DNA of 64,000 nt from Lewinellaceae bacterium (GTDB lineage Bacteria > Bacteroidota > Bacteroidia > Chitinophagales > Saprospiraceae), in assembly GCA_020636255.1 (NCBI GenBank), contig JACJYE010000003.1, forward strand, positions 310,001 through 374,000. Direction: 5' to 3'. The translations under genes and the position numbers were made by a program. Below the pieces are notes generated by a model. The model was not told the origin of the DNA. It saw only the letters and a program-made list of their open reading frames with translations, and made no database searches. This document shows, piece by piece, positions 52,315 to 60,742 of the stretch (position 1 is its first letter; each line of letters opens with the position of its first letter).

Positions 52315-52322
52315 TATATTTG
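52315..52322 (+). promoter_or_regulatory. -7 box of porV (TATATTTG)
   Basis: TATATTTG lies 29 bp before ATG 52352, identical to the box in front of gldJ and at nearly the same distance. A TTTG at 52300-52303 is too close (11 bp) to be the -33 element. Confidence 0.45.
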
Positions 52323-52351
52323 CAAAACTTTTGGTTAAAAGAAAGGATCTC

Positions 52352-53581
52352 ATGATGAAAATCTTAACGAAAGCTGCTATAAGCTTGTTTGTCATTACGG
52401 GTATGGCCGTTCAGGCCCAGGCGCAATGTACGCGACAGGACCCTAGTGATCCGAGCAGCCCTCTGATCAACCTGGATGGTTCGCCCTGTACCAATACTGT
52501 TGTTTCGGCGGTGCCGTTCCTTCGCATTGTGGGCGACGCCCGTTCGGGCGCCATGGGTGATGCCGGTATCGGGATCTCTCCTGACCCCAACGCCATTCAT
52601 TTCAACGCCTCCAAACTGGTCTTTGCCGACGAGGGGTTGGCCATTTCCGCCACCTATACTCCCTGGCTGCGGGCGCTTGGCCTCAACGACGTATACCTCG
52701 CCTACCTGTCGGGGTACTACAAACTCGATGACCTCCAGGCCATCGGCTTCGGCCTACGGTATTTCTCCCTGGGCAGTATTCAGTTTACAGACCAGAACGG
52801 CGAGCCACTGGCCATCGGCCGGCCCAATGAGTTTGAGATCGCTGCGGCTTATGCCCGTAAGCTGACCGACAACTTCTCGGCCGCCCTTACCGCCAAATTC
52901 ATCTACTCCAACCTGGCCGCAGGCCAGCAGGTAGAAGGCGGCGAGACGATAGAGCCGGGCATAGCAGGTGCAGCCGACGTATCGCTCACCTACCGCACGC
53001 CGATAGAGCTGGACAATGCCGATTCGGAGCTCACACTGGGTGTATCGCTGACCAACATAGGCTCTAAGATCACCTATACCAACTCGCTTTTCCGCGACTT
53101 TCTGCCCTCCAACTTCGGCCTGGGCGCTGCATGGAAAGTCGACCTCGACGAATATAACCAGATCACGTTCGCCACCGATATCAACAAGCTGATGGTGCCT
53201 ACGCCCTGCCAGGCTGAGACCTGTGTCGATGCCGACAACAACGGCATCTTCGACTACCGCGAGCAGTCTTCCATCAGCGGCATTTTCAATTCCTTCAGCG
53301 ATGCGCCTGATGGGTTCAGCGAAGAGCTCAAAGAACTGATGTATTCTTTCGGCGTGGAATACTGGTACGACCAGCAATTTGCCGTACGCGCCGGGTATTA
53401 CAATGAGCACTCCCAGAAAGGCGGCCGCAAGTTCTTTACCGTTGGCCTTGGCCTGAAATACAATATTTTCGGGCTGAACTTCTCGTATCTCGTGCCGACG
53501 ACCAACCAGCGCAACCCACTGGACAATACGCTGCGCTTTTCGCTGCTGTTTGATTTCGGCGCTTTTGATTCGAACGAATAA
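52352..53581 (+). CDS. porV: T9SS outer-membrane channel/shuttle protein PorV
   Basis: This roughly 409-residue FadL-like barrel has a signal peptide (residues 1-25, AVQAQAQ). Characteristic PorV stretches are FLRIVGDARSGAMGDAGIGI, then PNAIHFNASKLVFAD, and near the end EYWYDQQFAVRAGYYNEHSQ and GLNFSYLVPTTNQRNPLDNT. PorV receives cargo at the T9SS exit and presents it to PorU. The start ATG 52352 (or 52355) follows an AGGA-type site; an open frame to 52295 is less likely. It lies downstream of porU with its own promoter box and terminator. Confidence 0.94.
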   Translation: MMKILTKAAISLFVITGMAVQAQAQCTRQDPSDPSSPLINLDGSPCTNTVVSAVPFLRIVGDARSGAMGDAGIGISPDPNAIHFNASKLVFADEGLAISATYTPWLRALGLNDVYLAYLSGYYKLDDLQAIGFGLRYFSLGSIQFTDQNGEPLAIGRPNEFEIAAAYARKLTDNFSAALTAKFIYSNLAAGQQVEGGETIEPGIAGAADVSLTYRTPIELDNADSELTLGVSLTNIGSKITYTNSLFRDFLPSNFGLGAAWKVDLDEYNQITFATDINKLMVPTPCQAETCVDADNNGIFDYREQSSISGIFNSFSDAPDGFSEELKELMYSFGVEYWYDQQFAVRAGYYNEHSQKGGRKFFTVGLGLKYNIFGLNFSYLVPTTNQRNPLDNTLRFSLLFDFGAFDSNE

Positions 53582-53625
53582 ACGTGTTGAGGGAAGCAGG
53601 CCCTCCCAATATAAGCACAAAAGAA

Positions 53626-53661
53626 AGAGGCAGTGGGGTTTCCACTGCCTCTCGTTTTTTT
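53626..53661 (+). terminator. terminator between porV and rnpB
   Basis: AGAGGCAGTGG (53626-53636) pairs perfectly with CCACTGCCTCT (53642-53652) over a 5-nt loop, followed by CG and a run of T. It ends porV. It lies directly beyond the rnpB 3' end on the other strand and may act in both directions. Confidence 0.88.
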
Positions 53662-54165
53662 CTGCTGCAGGCCTGTAAGCCGGATTCTGTTCCGGGACAG
53701 CAGGCAAGCAGCCCGCCTCCCGGCCTCTATCATTTATCTAGGCCCGCTGTCACCAGCGGGCTCTATCTGCCTACCCCCCCCGAATACGTCCCGAAGGAAG
53801 AACTGAGCGAGCAACCCAGTACCGCTACCCTGCAGGCCCGGAGGCGCTACCTGGTGGCAGAATCGGGGTGTACATGGCATTTCAACCCACGAGGTTTACC
53901 CCTCCTCCGTATTGCTACGGCGGAGCGTGCGCTCTTACCGCACGTTTTCACCTTTACCTGTCTTCGCGGAGCCCGATAGCTATCGGGCGGGCGGGCACAG
54001 AGCCAGCCTGTATCCGCAAAGACGTCGGAAGTCTAGTTTTCTGTGGCACTTTCTGTACGCCTCCGGAGAGGCGCCCCACCCGTTAGGTGGCGTGGTGCTC
54101 TGCGTTGTCCGGACTTTCCTCATCCCCGCCCGGGGGCGGGGCCGCGATAGAGCAGCCTGCAGCAG
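53662..54165 (-). ncRNA. rnpB: RNase P RNA (bacterial type A)
   Basis: The minus strand carries the conserved P4 region GAGGAAAGTCCGGAC near the 5' end and CAGAATCCGGCTTACAGGCC at the 3' end. The termini CTGCTGCAGGC and GCCTGCAGCAG are perfect complements and form helix P1, which fixes the ends. The molecule is about 504 nt, longer than the usual 350-400 nt. Extra stems such as CCCGATAGCTATCGGG and GGCCCCGCCCCC account for part of the increase. It processes pre-tRNA 5' ends together with RnpA. Confidence 0.95.
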
Positions 54166-54170
54166 GATGG

Positions 54171-54200
54171 GAAAGATAAGGCTTTCCTGGCTTATGCCAA
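54171..54200 (-). promoter_or_regulatory. rnpB promoter
   Basis: On the minus strand TTGG (54200-54197), an 18-bp spacer and TATCTTTC (54178-54171) match TTG-N19-TAnnTTTG with small deviations. The predicted start about 6 nt downstream coincides with the 5' base of helix P1 at 54165. Confidence 0.55.
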
Positions 54201-54235
54201 CTGCGCAGTGAGCATAAAAGTTCCGGAAAAAATTC

Positions 54236-57200
54236 ATGTCCCAAACGGGAACTCCGGCAAAGCTTTTCCGTAAAACCCGGATTATGAATAGGCGCCAAAT
54301 CATGTGGAGCCTCATTGCCGGAGGGGTTATTCTAGCGTTGCTGCTGGCAAAAGCACATTTTGCCGGGCAGGACCCGATGAAATGGCAGGCCGGCAAAGCC
54401 GAGGCTGCCTTCCAGAAAGACGAACGACGTGCAGAAGCCTGGTTGGGGCAGGATAGCTTATGGATTCACCTGGCGGAAGCAGGCCTGGCGCACCCCAGTG
54501 CAAAACTTCTGCTGGATGAACCTACCGGTTATATGTTGTTCCGTGACAACCGCCTTTTGTTCTGGACGGAAGCGAGCCTGAGCCTGTCACCGTCCCTGGC
54601 CGACAGCCTGATCCATTACGGGCCTATGCTGTACCGGCACCCTTCCCGTTACTATTATCTGAAAGCAAGGCGTTTCGAAAAAGGGTTAGTGGCTGTGGCG
54701 GCCATCCCCTTCCCTGAACTTGGCCGCAATGGCATCCAATGTGGAGCGGCCCCGACGCGCTATCCCCTGCGCAACGCCGCCGGAACGGTGGCCTGTTATC
54801 TGTCGGCAGCAGGAACAATACCTTCACCCGGACAGCGGCTCTTAACCCTGATGTATCTGTTGGCATTCGCGGGCTTTGTTTTCTTACTGGAACGGGGGGC
54901 GCATTGGCTGGCCGCTCGCTATCACGCTTTTGCCGCATTTGCTCTAGCGCTATTGGGCGTTTTTGTGGCCAATAAGGTAAGCGCACATCTGGCCTTTCCC
55001 GGTGTAGGGTATCTGGAAGGCCTGTCCAGCACGGCTGTCCTGTCTGGCAATCTGGCCCAGCTGGCCGCCAATAGCATATTAGCTTTATGGCTGCTGAGCT
55101 TTGCCCAGCGCTATCTGAAAGCGCCTACCGGCCGGGTACGTACTTTCAAAAGCAAAATGATGCTGGCCAGCCTGGGCTACTTCAGCATAGCCTTTTTTTT
55201 ACTTGCCCTGAGCCGCGTGGTGGAAAGCCTGGTACTGGAGTCGGGGCTGGAGTTTGACTTTCGCAACGTCTTCACCCTGGGGCCCTTGTGTTTTACGGGA
55301 GTGGCCAGCCTGGCGCTATTGCTGTTCTGGTTATTGTTGTACAGCCTTTGGCTGGGAAAGGGTATTGCCCGGATGGAGCTCGCTGCCGGACAGCGGCTTA
55401 TCGCACAGGCCACTGCGCTGCTTGGGATAATGCTGGCCCATACGTTTATGCCTGCCGCTGCTCCGATGGGGCTGTTCTCTTTTCTTATGATGGCCCTGCT
55501 GTACCTGGCCCTACTGGACCTGTTTATCGACCGGGGGCAACCCAGCCTGGCCTGGTTCACTTTATGGCTAGCGGTGCTGGCCGCTTTCGGAGCTACTTTT
55601 CTTTTTAAGTACAACCTAGATGATAACAGGCGGCAGCACCTGCAATTTGCCCAGGCGCTTGCTGAGGCAAAAGACAGCCTGGCGCTGGATCAGCTGGGAC
55701 TGATGGCAACCCGCCTTTCACTGGATAGCCTCATGCCTGCCCTTATTGGCGATACCCTGCTCACCAGTGCTGGAAAAGCTTCCGTCGCAGCGGCATTACA
55801 CCATCAAATGGAGTGGTTTCCTTATCTGGCCAAGAATTTCCAAATGGAATTCCTGCAGCCCGATGAACCGGCATTTCAGGATATTATCGCACAGATAGGG
55901 ATCGACAGCCTGAAAGAACCTGCTCATGACAGCAGTAGCTGGATCGTAAAACCACTCTTCCCAAACCAGGGCTTTTTCTGGTTTGGCCTTTTCCACCCGC
56001 CATTGCCCGGAAGGAGTAGTATGCCATTGCTGGCTGCCCTCCGGCCGAGCCCCGGCAGGAACGAAAAGGCCCTGCAGGAGCTGATCCCAAAAGGAATTCA
56101 ACACCGATATCCTTTCGACTACCTTACCTTCTACCAGGGGCGGGCAACCCCACAGCGGGGGCAATTCGAACCGGGCTGGCTGGCAAAGGAAAACTGGCCT
56201 GAGGCCGGCAGCTGGCACGAAAGCCTGAACAGCCAGCGTGCCCTGCTGTACTACCGGCCGGAAGCAGGCTACCGCATCCTCGTGAAGGAAGAGTTGGGAG
56301 GCTATATCAAACCCCTTTCACTGTTCTCTTTCCTCTTTGCGTTACTGATGCTCCTGGCATTGATCGTACTTGGCGCCAACCAGCAGCTGCACTTTTTCCC
56401 CGCAACGCCAGGTATGTTATTCTGGGGAAGCCACTCGCTGCGCCACCGCATACAGCTGTCCGTAATAGGGCTTTCTCTGGGGATATTCCTGTTCATCGGG
56501 CTCATCACGGTAAAGTATTTTCAAAACCTGTTCGCCACGCTCCACCAGGAGCAGCTCTATGAAACCATGGCCAGGCTGGCGCACAATTTACAGTTGCAAG
56601 GCCTCCCTGCCGATACTACCGCCCAGCTCGCTCAGCTGGCAGAAGCCCAGAACGCCGACCTGTTATTGTACGGGCTCGACGGGCAGTTGAAGGCAAGCTC
56701 AGCCCCTTTTCTCTTTGAGAATAAGTTCCGCGCACCCCGCATCAACCCCGTCGTACTGGCCGCCTTCCGGCAAAACGACTTCAAGCCGAGGATCATCGAA
56801 GAGCAGATCGGCGGGCTTTCATTCCTCTCTGCATATCTGGCCGTGCCCGGCAGCAATGGCCAGCCGGCCTTCTACCTGCACATCCCCTATTCTTCCAGCG
56901 ACCGCGCCCTGCAGCAACAGGTACTGGAGTTCATCGGCACGCTGCTAAACCTGTATGTATTCTTGCTGCTTATTGCCGGCGCCATCGCCATCGCGGTGGC
57001 AAACTCCATTACTCGGCCACTGGCTGCCATCGGGGAAAAACTGCGCAGCTTTAAACTTGGAAAGAATGAACCCCTGGTATGGGAGCGCCAGGATGAGATC
57101 GGCAAGCTCGTTGCGGAATACAACCAGATGGCCGTTAAGCTGGAAGAACGGACCGAGGCCCTGAAACAATCGGAACGGGAAGGCGCCTGGCGGGAGATGG

Positions 57201-57892
57201 CCAAACAAGTAGCCCACGAGATCAAGAATCCACTGACACCGATGAAGCTCAGCATTCAATATCTGCAACAGACCCAGAGAAGCGATCCCGAACGGGCGCG
57301 CAGTATGATCGAAAGGGTGTCCAACACCCTGGTGGAACAGATCGACGGGCTGGCGCGTATCGCTTCCGAGTTCTCCGACTTCGCCAAAATGTCCAAAGCA
57401 CAGAATGAATACCTTTCCCTGAACGAAGCCATCATCTCCGTTTATTACCTCTTCACCGAACACCAGGAGCCAAAGGAGGATATCCGCCTGTTCCTGCCCG
57501 AACACCCAGTCTTTGTTTTTGCCGACAAAGGCCATCTGGTTCGCGTGCTGACCAACCTGATCAAGAATGCCCAGCAGGCCATTCCGGAAGACAGGCGGGG
57601 CCGGATTGACATCCGGCTCCACCAGAATGGCAGCACGGCCATGATCAATGTATCGGACAATGGCAGCGGCATACCCGAAGACGTCCAACCCAGCGTTTTC
57701 CAGCCCAACTTCACGACCAAGACATCGGGCATGGGCTTGGGCCTTGCCATGTGCAAGGGCATGATAGAAGCTGCCGGCGGGACGATACACTTCGAAACCC
57801 GGCAGGGAGAAGGGACCGACTTTATCGTTGTACTACCCGTCGATCCGGAAAGAGCGCATCAGCAAGAGGCCCCGGCCAGGGAAAACCTTTGA
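54236..57892 (+). CDS. large membrane sensor histidine kinase, NtrY-like
   Basis: The protein has 1218 residues from ATG 54236; an alternative ATG at 54284 gives 1202. The first half has many membrane spans (near residues 20-35, 205-225, 230-330, 370-450 and 660-690), with soluble loops around 480-640. A span near 740, a HAMP-like linker (ANSITRPLAAIGEKLRSF), the HisKA box WREMAKQVAHEIKNPLTPMK with the phospho-accepting His, and the ATPase N box LTNLIKNAQQAIPE follow. The G boxes are VSDNGSGIPEDVQ and KTSGMGLGLAM. No response regulator gene is adjacent. It is divergent from rnpB. Confidence 0.9.
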   Translation: MSQTGTPAKLFRKTRIMNRRQIMWSLIAGGVILALLLAKAHFAGQDPMKWQAGKAEAAFQKDERRAEAWLGQDSLWIHLAEAGLAHPSAKLLLDEPTGYMLFRDNRLLFWTEASLSLSPSLADSLIHYGPMLYRHPSRYYYLKARRFEKGLVAVAAIPFPELGRNGIQCGAAPTRYPLRNAAGTVACYLSAAGTIPSPGQRLLTLMYLLAFAGFVFLLERGAHWLAARYHAFAAFALALLGVFVANKVSAHLAFPGVGYLEGLSSTAVLSGNLAQLAANSILALWLLSFAQRYLKAPTGRVRTFKSKMMLASLGYFSIAFFLLALSRVVESLVLESGLEFDFRNVFTLGPLCFTGVASLALLLFWLLLYSLWLGKGIARMELAAGQRLIAQATALLGIMLAHTFMPAAAPMGLFSFLMMALLYLALLDLFIDRGQPSLAWFTLWLAVLAAFGATFLFKYNLDDNRRQHLQFAQALAEAKDSLALDQLGLMATRLSLDSLMPALIGDTLLTSAGKASVAAALHHQMEWFPYLAKNFQMEFLQPDEPAFQDIIAQIGIDSLKEPAHDSSSWIVKPLFPNQGFFWFGLFHPPLPGRSSMPLLAALRPSPGRNEKALQELIPKGIQHRYPFDYLTFYQGRATPQRGQFEPGWLAKENWPEAGSWHESLNSQRALLYYRPEAGYRILVKEELGGYIKPLSLFSFLFALLMLLALIVLGANQQLHFFPATPGMLFWGSHSLRHRIQLSVIGLSLGIFLFIGLITVKYFQNLFATLHQEQLYETMARLAHNLQLQGLPADTTAQLAQLAEAQNADLLLYGLDGQLKASSAPFLFENKFRAPRINPVVLAAFRQNDFKPRIIEEQIGGLSFLSAYLAVPGSNGQPAFYLHIPYSSSDRALQQQVLEFIGTLLNLYVFLLLIAGAIAIAVANSITRPLAAIGEKLRSFKLGKNEPLVWERQDEIGKLVAEYNQMAVKLEERTEALKQSEREGAWREMAKQVAHEIKNPLTPMKLSIQYLQQTQRSDPERARSMIERVSNTLVEQIDGLARIASEFSDFAKMSKAQNEYLSLNEAIISVYYLFTEHQEPKEDIRLFLPEHPVFVFADKGHLVRVLTNLIKNAQQAIPEDRRGRIDIRLHQNGSTAMINVSDNGSGIPEDVQPSVFQPNFTTKTSGMGLGLAMCKGMIEAAGGTIHFETRQGEGTDFIVVLPVDPERAHQQEAPARENL

Positions 57893-58013
57893 GCTTTCAT
57901 ACTGTCCGGATTTTTATTTCTAATCAGGACACTGGTATTTGTTCTGCCCCCTATCCGGATGAGTAGGATGGCCTAAATATGTAAGATGGAAGACGATTTT
58001 TTTTAATTTTCTC

Positions 58014-59627
58014 TTACCGCACCAGCACCACCTCGCCCTGCCGGCGCTCCGCCACCCCATCCCGGAAAACGATTTCCGCATAATAAACATAAATGCCTGA
58101 AGGCATAGGTTCTCCGTTGAAGCGCCCGTCCCAGCCCTGCGCGGGGTCATTGGGGAGCAGATCCCGGGCTTCGAACACCAGGTTACCCCAACGGCCGAAG
58201 ATTCGCATCAGGGTGATGCGCGCTACATCTCCGCCGTCCTGTATGTAGAAACGGTCGTTTCGGCCGTCGTTGTTCGGAGAAAAAGCATTGGGGAAATAGG
58301 CCTCGCGGCAACTTTCAATGTCTACCCTAACGGCATCGGTGGCGGTTCCGCATTCGTTGGAGGCTATCAGTTCGTACAGGCCAGTACGGGTAGCGCGCAG
58401 CGAATCGGCGGTAGAACCATCCTGCCACCGCAGGGCGCCGTCGGTAAAATCGGATCGTAGCAGCACTGTTTGGCCTTCGCATAGAGCGGTGTCGGGGCCG
58501 AGGTTCAGATGAGGGATAGGGATGGTGCTGATGTTGATCTGATCGTCGGCTATGCAGAAGGTATCTGTTTTGGTGACGGTAACTGAATAAAACCCTTCCC
58601 CCACTGTGATGGCAGGCGTTTGAGCGCCATTGCTCCACTGGTAGGTAGCGCTGCTGCTCGTAACATCCAGCAACAGCGCCTGTCCCTCGCAGATAGCGGT
58701 GTCGGGAGCGCCCAGGTTAAAAAAGACCGAATCGCCGGCCACTTCCACCCGCACGCTATCGTAAAAGGGGATGCCGCAGGCGTCGCGCACTTCCACGACG
58801 TAATTTGTCGTCTGGGCAGGCGAAGCGACGGGGTTAGGGATATTGGGGTTGCTCAATCCCTGCGGCGGGGCCCAGGTATATTGGATACCACCGCGGGCCT
58901 GCAGGTGTACCTGGCCGCCGGGGCAGAGGACGACATCCGGCAATTTGTCCTGGAAGGTCGTATAGCTGAAGCATACCTGGTGCAGGTTGTTGGCGCCACC
59001 GGTAGCAGAGGTAAAGCCCCAGTATACAAAAGGGTCGCCATGGAAAATATCGTTGACGATATCGCCGGAATATGTCAGGCGCAGGGAACAGTCGAAATAG
59101 ACCGAAAGCAGCTGGCGCACCGCATCCCAGCTCACGCGCAGGCTGTGAAAGCTACAGTCTTCAACATTGATACTGGTTGGGCTGGCCTGTACAGGCCCTG
59201 CCAGGTTGCCGGCGCCGAGGTGGTTGAGATCGCCGTCGCGGCTGATGGCCAGATGGTCGTAATAGGGGTCGGAAAGCGTCGTATTTTGCCAGGTATCGAA
59301 TTCGATGCCCAGCGAAGGCGTAATCCCCAGGAAGCCTATTCCGCCGCCGCCCTGCCCGATGGAAGTGCTTATGGGCTGGAAGCCAAATACGATCCCGTCG
59401 GCGCCCAGCGCATCTTCGCAGCCGAGGAAAATATCCATGACCACCTCAAAAGACTGGTTGAGGTTGATCTTCGCAGGATTCCAGATGGACCCCGCCCTGC
59501 CGTTAAGCGCTTCGGTAAGGCGATAACAGGAATCGTTCAGCACCACCGCATCGCCATTTAGGATGAACTGGGCGGGCAGGGAAACTGCAAAATGAAGCGC
59601 AAGCAGGAAAAGTAAAGTTCTCAGCAC
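58014..59627 (-). CDS. L-type-lectin-like protein with gliding-motility-type (T9SS type B) sorting domain
   Basis: This 537-residue secreted protein has a signal peptide (residues 1-19, AVSLPAQ). A legume-lectin-like domain at about 20-240 contains ALNGRAGSIWNPAKINLNQS, DALGADGIVFGFQP, GGGGIGFLGITPSLGIEFDT and FHSLRVSWDAVRQLLSVYFD. Two or three PKD/Ig-like repeats follow (GDSVFFNLGAPDTAICEGQA, then NLGPDTALCEGQTVLLRS). The gliding-motility-associated C-terminal domain (about 445-537) has YFPNAFSPNNDGRNDRFYI and MRIFGRWGNLVFEA. It would be a T9SS-secreted surface carbohydrate-binding protein. The glycan is not known. Confidence 0.88.
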   Translation of the reverse strand: MLRTLLFLLALHFAVSLPAQFILNGDAVVLNDSCYRLTEALNGRAGSIWNPAKINLNQSFEVVMDIFLGCEDALGADGIVFGFQPISTSIGQGGGGIGFLGITPSLGIEFDTWQNTTLSDPYYDHLAISRDGDLNHLGAGNLAGPVQASPTSINVEDCSFHSLRVSWDAVRQLLSVYFDCSLRLTYSGDIVNDIFHGDPFVYWGFTSATGGANNLHQVCFSYTTFQDKLPDVVLCPGGQVHLQARGGIQYTWAPPQGLSNPNIPNPVASPAQTTNYVVEVRDACGIPFYDSVRVEVAGDSVFFNLGAPDTAICEGQALLLDVTSSSATYQWSNGAQTPAITVGEGFYSVTVTKTDTFCIADDQINISTIPIPHLNLGPDTALCEGQTVLLRSDFTDGALRWQDGSTADSLRATRTGLYELIASNECGTATDAVRVDIESCREAYFPNAFSPNNDGRNDRFYIQDGGDVARITLMRIFGRWGNLVFEARDLLPNDPAQGWDGRFNGEPMPSGIYVYYAEIVFRDGVAERRQGEVVLVR

Positions 59628-59729
59628 GTTATTCAGCTTTGTCGTTGCCGTAAATTAGGAGTTTTCCAAAAGCCAGAAAAAACGAGCCGCAAATATTCTA
59701 TTTTTACCGGCCAAACACCCTCATGTATT

Positions 59730-60347
59730 ATGAACAGGAAGCTCGATACCATCATCTTTGACCTCGGAGGCGTTCTTATCGATTGGAATCCGGAATATGT
59801 ATTCCGCAAGGTTTTCGAGGAAGAAGAGGATATGCTCCATTTCTTCCGCGAGATCTGCACTTCGGAGTGGAATGCCCAGCAGGATGCCGGGCGCCCTCTG
59901 GCCGAAGCGACCGAATGGCTTGTGGAGCGGCACCCCGAATACGAATTGGAAATTCGCGCCTACTATGGCCGTTGGGAAGAAATGCTGGGTGGCGCCAACG
60001 AAGGCACCGTACGCATCCTGGAACACCTGCATGCTAAAAAAAGCCACCGCTTATACGCCCTTACCAATTGGAGCCACGAAACGTTCCCAGTAGCGTTAGA
60101 GCGCTTCCCCTTTCTGCACCTCTTCGAAGGGATCGTCGTTTCAGGGGAGGAAAAACTGGCAAAGCCGGACCCCCGCATTTACCATACACTCCTCAACAGG
60201 TATGAGGTAAACGCTCACAACGCCGCTTTCATCGATGACAATGTTCACAACATAACCGCAGCCCAGGAGATCGGCATCCATGGTATTCATTTCACTTCGC
60301 CCGAATTGCTGGAAGAAGAACTCAAAAGATTGGGGGTGATGGGGTGA
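59730..60347 (+). CDS. HAD-family phosphatase, YihX-like
   Basis: The protein has 205 residues. HAD motif I is IIFDLGGVLIDW, with the second Asp replaced by Gly as in YihX-type members. Motif II is YALTNWS, motif III is the Lys in KLAKPDPRIY, and motif IV is AAFIDDNVHNI. The cap is the small helical C1 type (residues about 20-85). YihX dephosphorylates alpha-glucose-1-phosphate; the substrate here is not established. The gene is divergent from the lectin gene. Confidence 0.88.
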   Translation: MNRKLDTIIFDLGGVLIDWNPEYVFRKVFEEEEDMLHFFREICTSEWNAQQDAGRPLAEATEWLVERHPEYELEIRAYYGRWEEMLGGANEGTVRILEHLHAKKSHRLYALTNWSHETFPVALERFPFLHLFEGIVVSGEEKLAKPDPRIYHTLLNRYEVNAHNAAFIDDNVHNITAAQEIGIHGIHFTSPELLEEELKRLGVMG

Positions 60348-60742
60348 GGAGGAGACTAGGTGACGGGGAGACTGGGCTTGCAACTTTAAACGTGAAACCG
60401 GGAACTTTGAACAGTCCCCGGCCTTATGGCCTTATGAATACCAATCCTTTCCCGTAACATTGCGCCCGATTCTCCGTAGAAGGAAGAAAATGAGGCAGCT
60501 ATACCGTCCGCATGCCAGCTCATTTCATGGGTTGGCCGTCCGCTTCACAGCAAAAGAAAATTAGGGTTTTTGTTGTTATCTTTAGCCCGGCAGACACTAT
60601 TGAAATGAAGGGAGGAAACCTCCGGCCAGTGTTGCTATATGGCTGTGAGCACTCTCTGAAAAACATACCGGACGTGAGAAAACTATCTACGGGAAAGCGT
60701 GCCTCGGCCCCCCGCAGGCTATTCATCCTCAATGTCAGAAAG
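60348..60742. other. 395-bp intergenic region upstream of the VPS10/BNR-like gene
   Basis: This stretch has no convincing gene. An open frame continues upstream of the BNR-like start to 60512, but its residues do not look protein-like and would precede the signal peptide. TATCTTTA at 60577-60584 resembles a -7 box with one mismatch and could serve the downstream gene. Confidence 0.4.

Noticed and set aside
52300..52322. TTTG and TATATTTG read as a complete -33/-7 promoter for porV
   Set aside because: The spacing of 11 bp is far below the usual 19-21 bp, so only the -7 box was kept.
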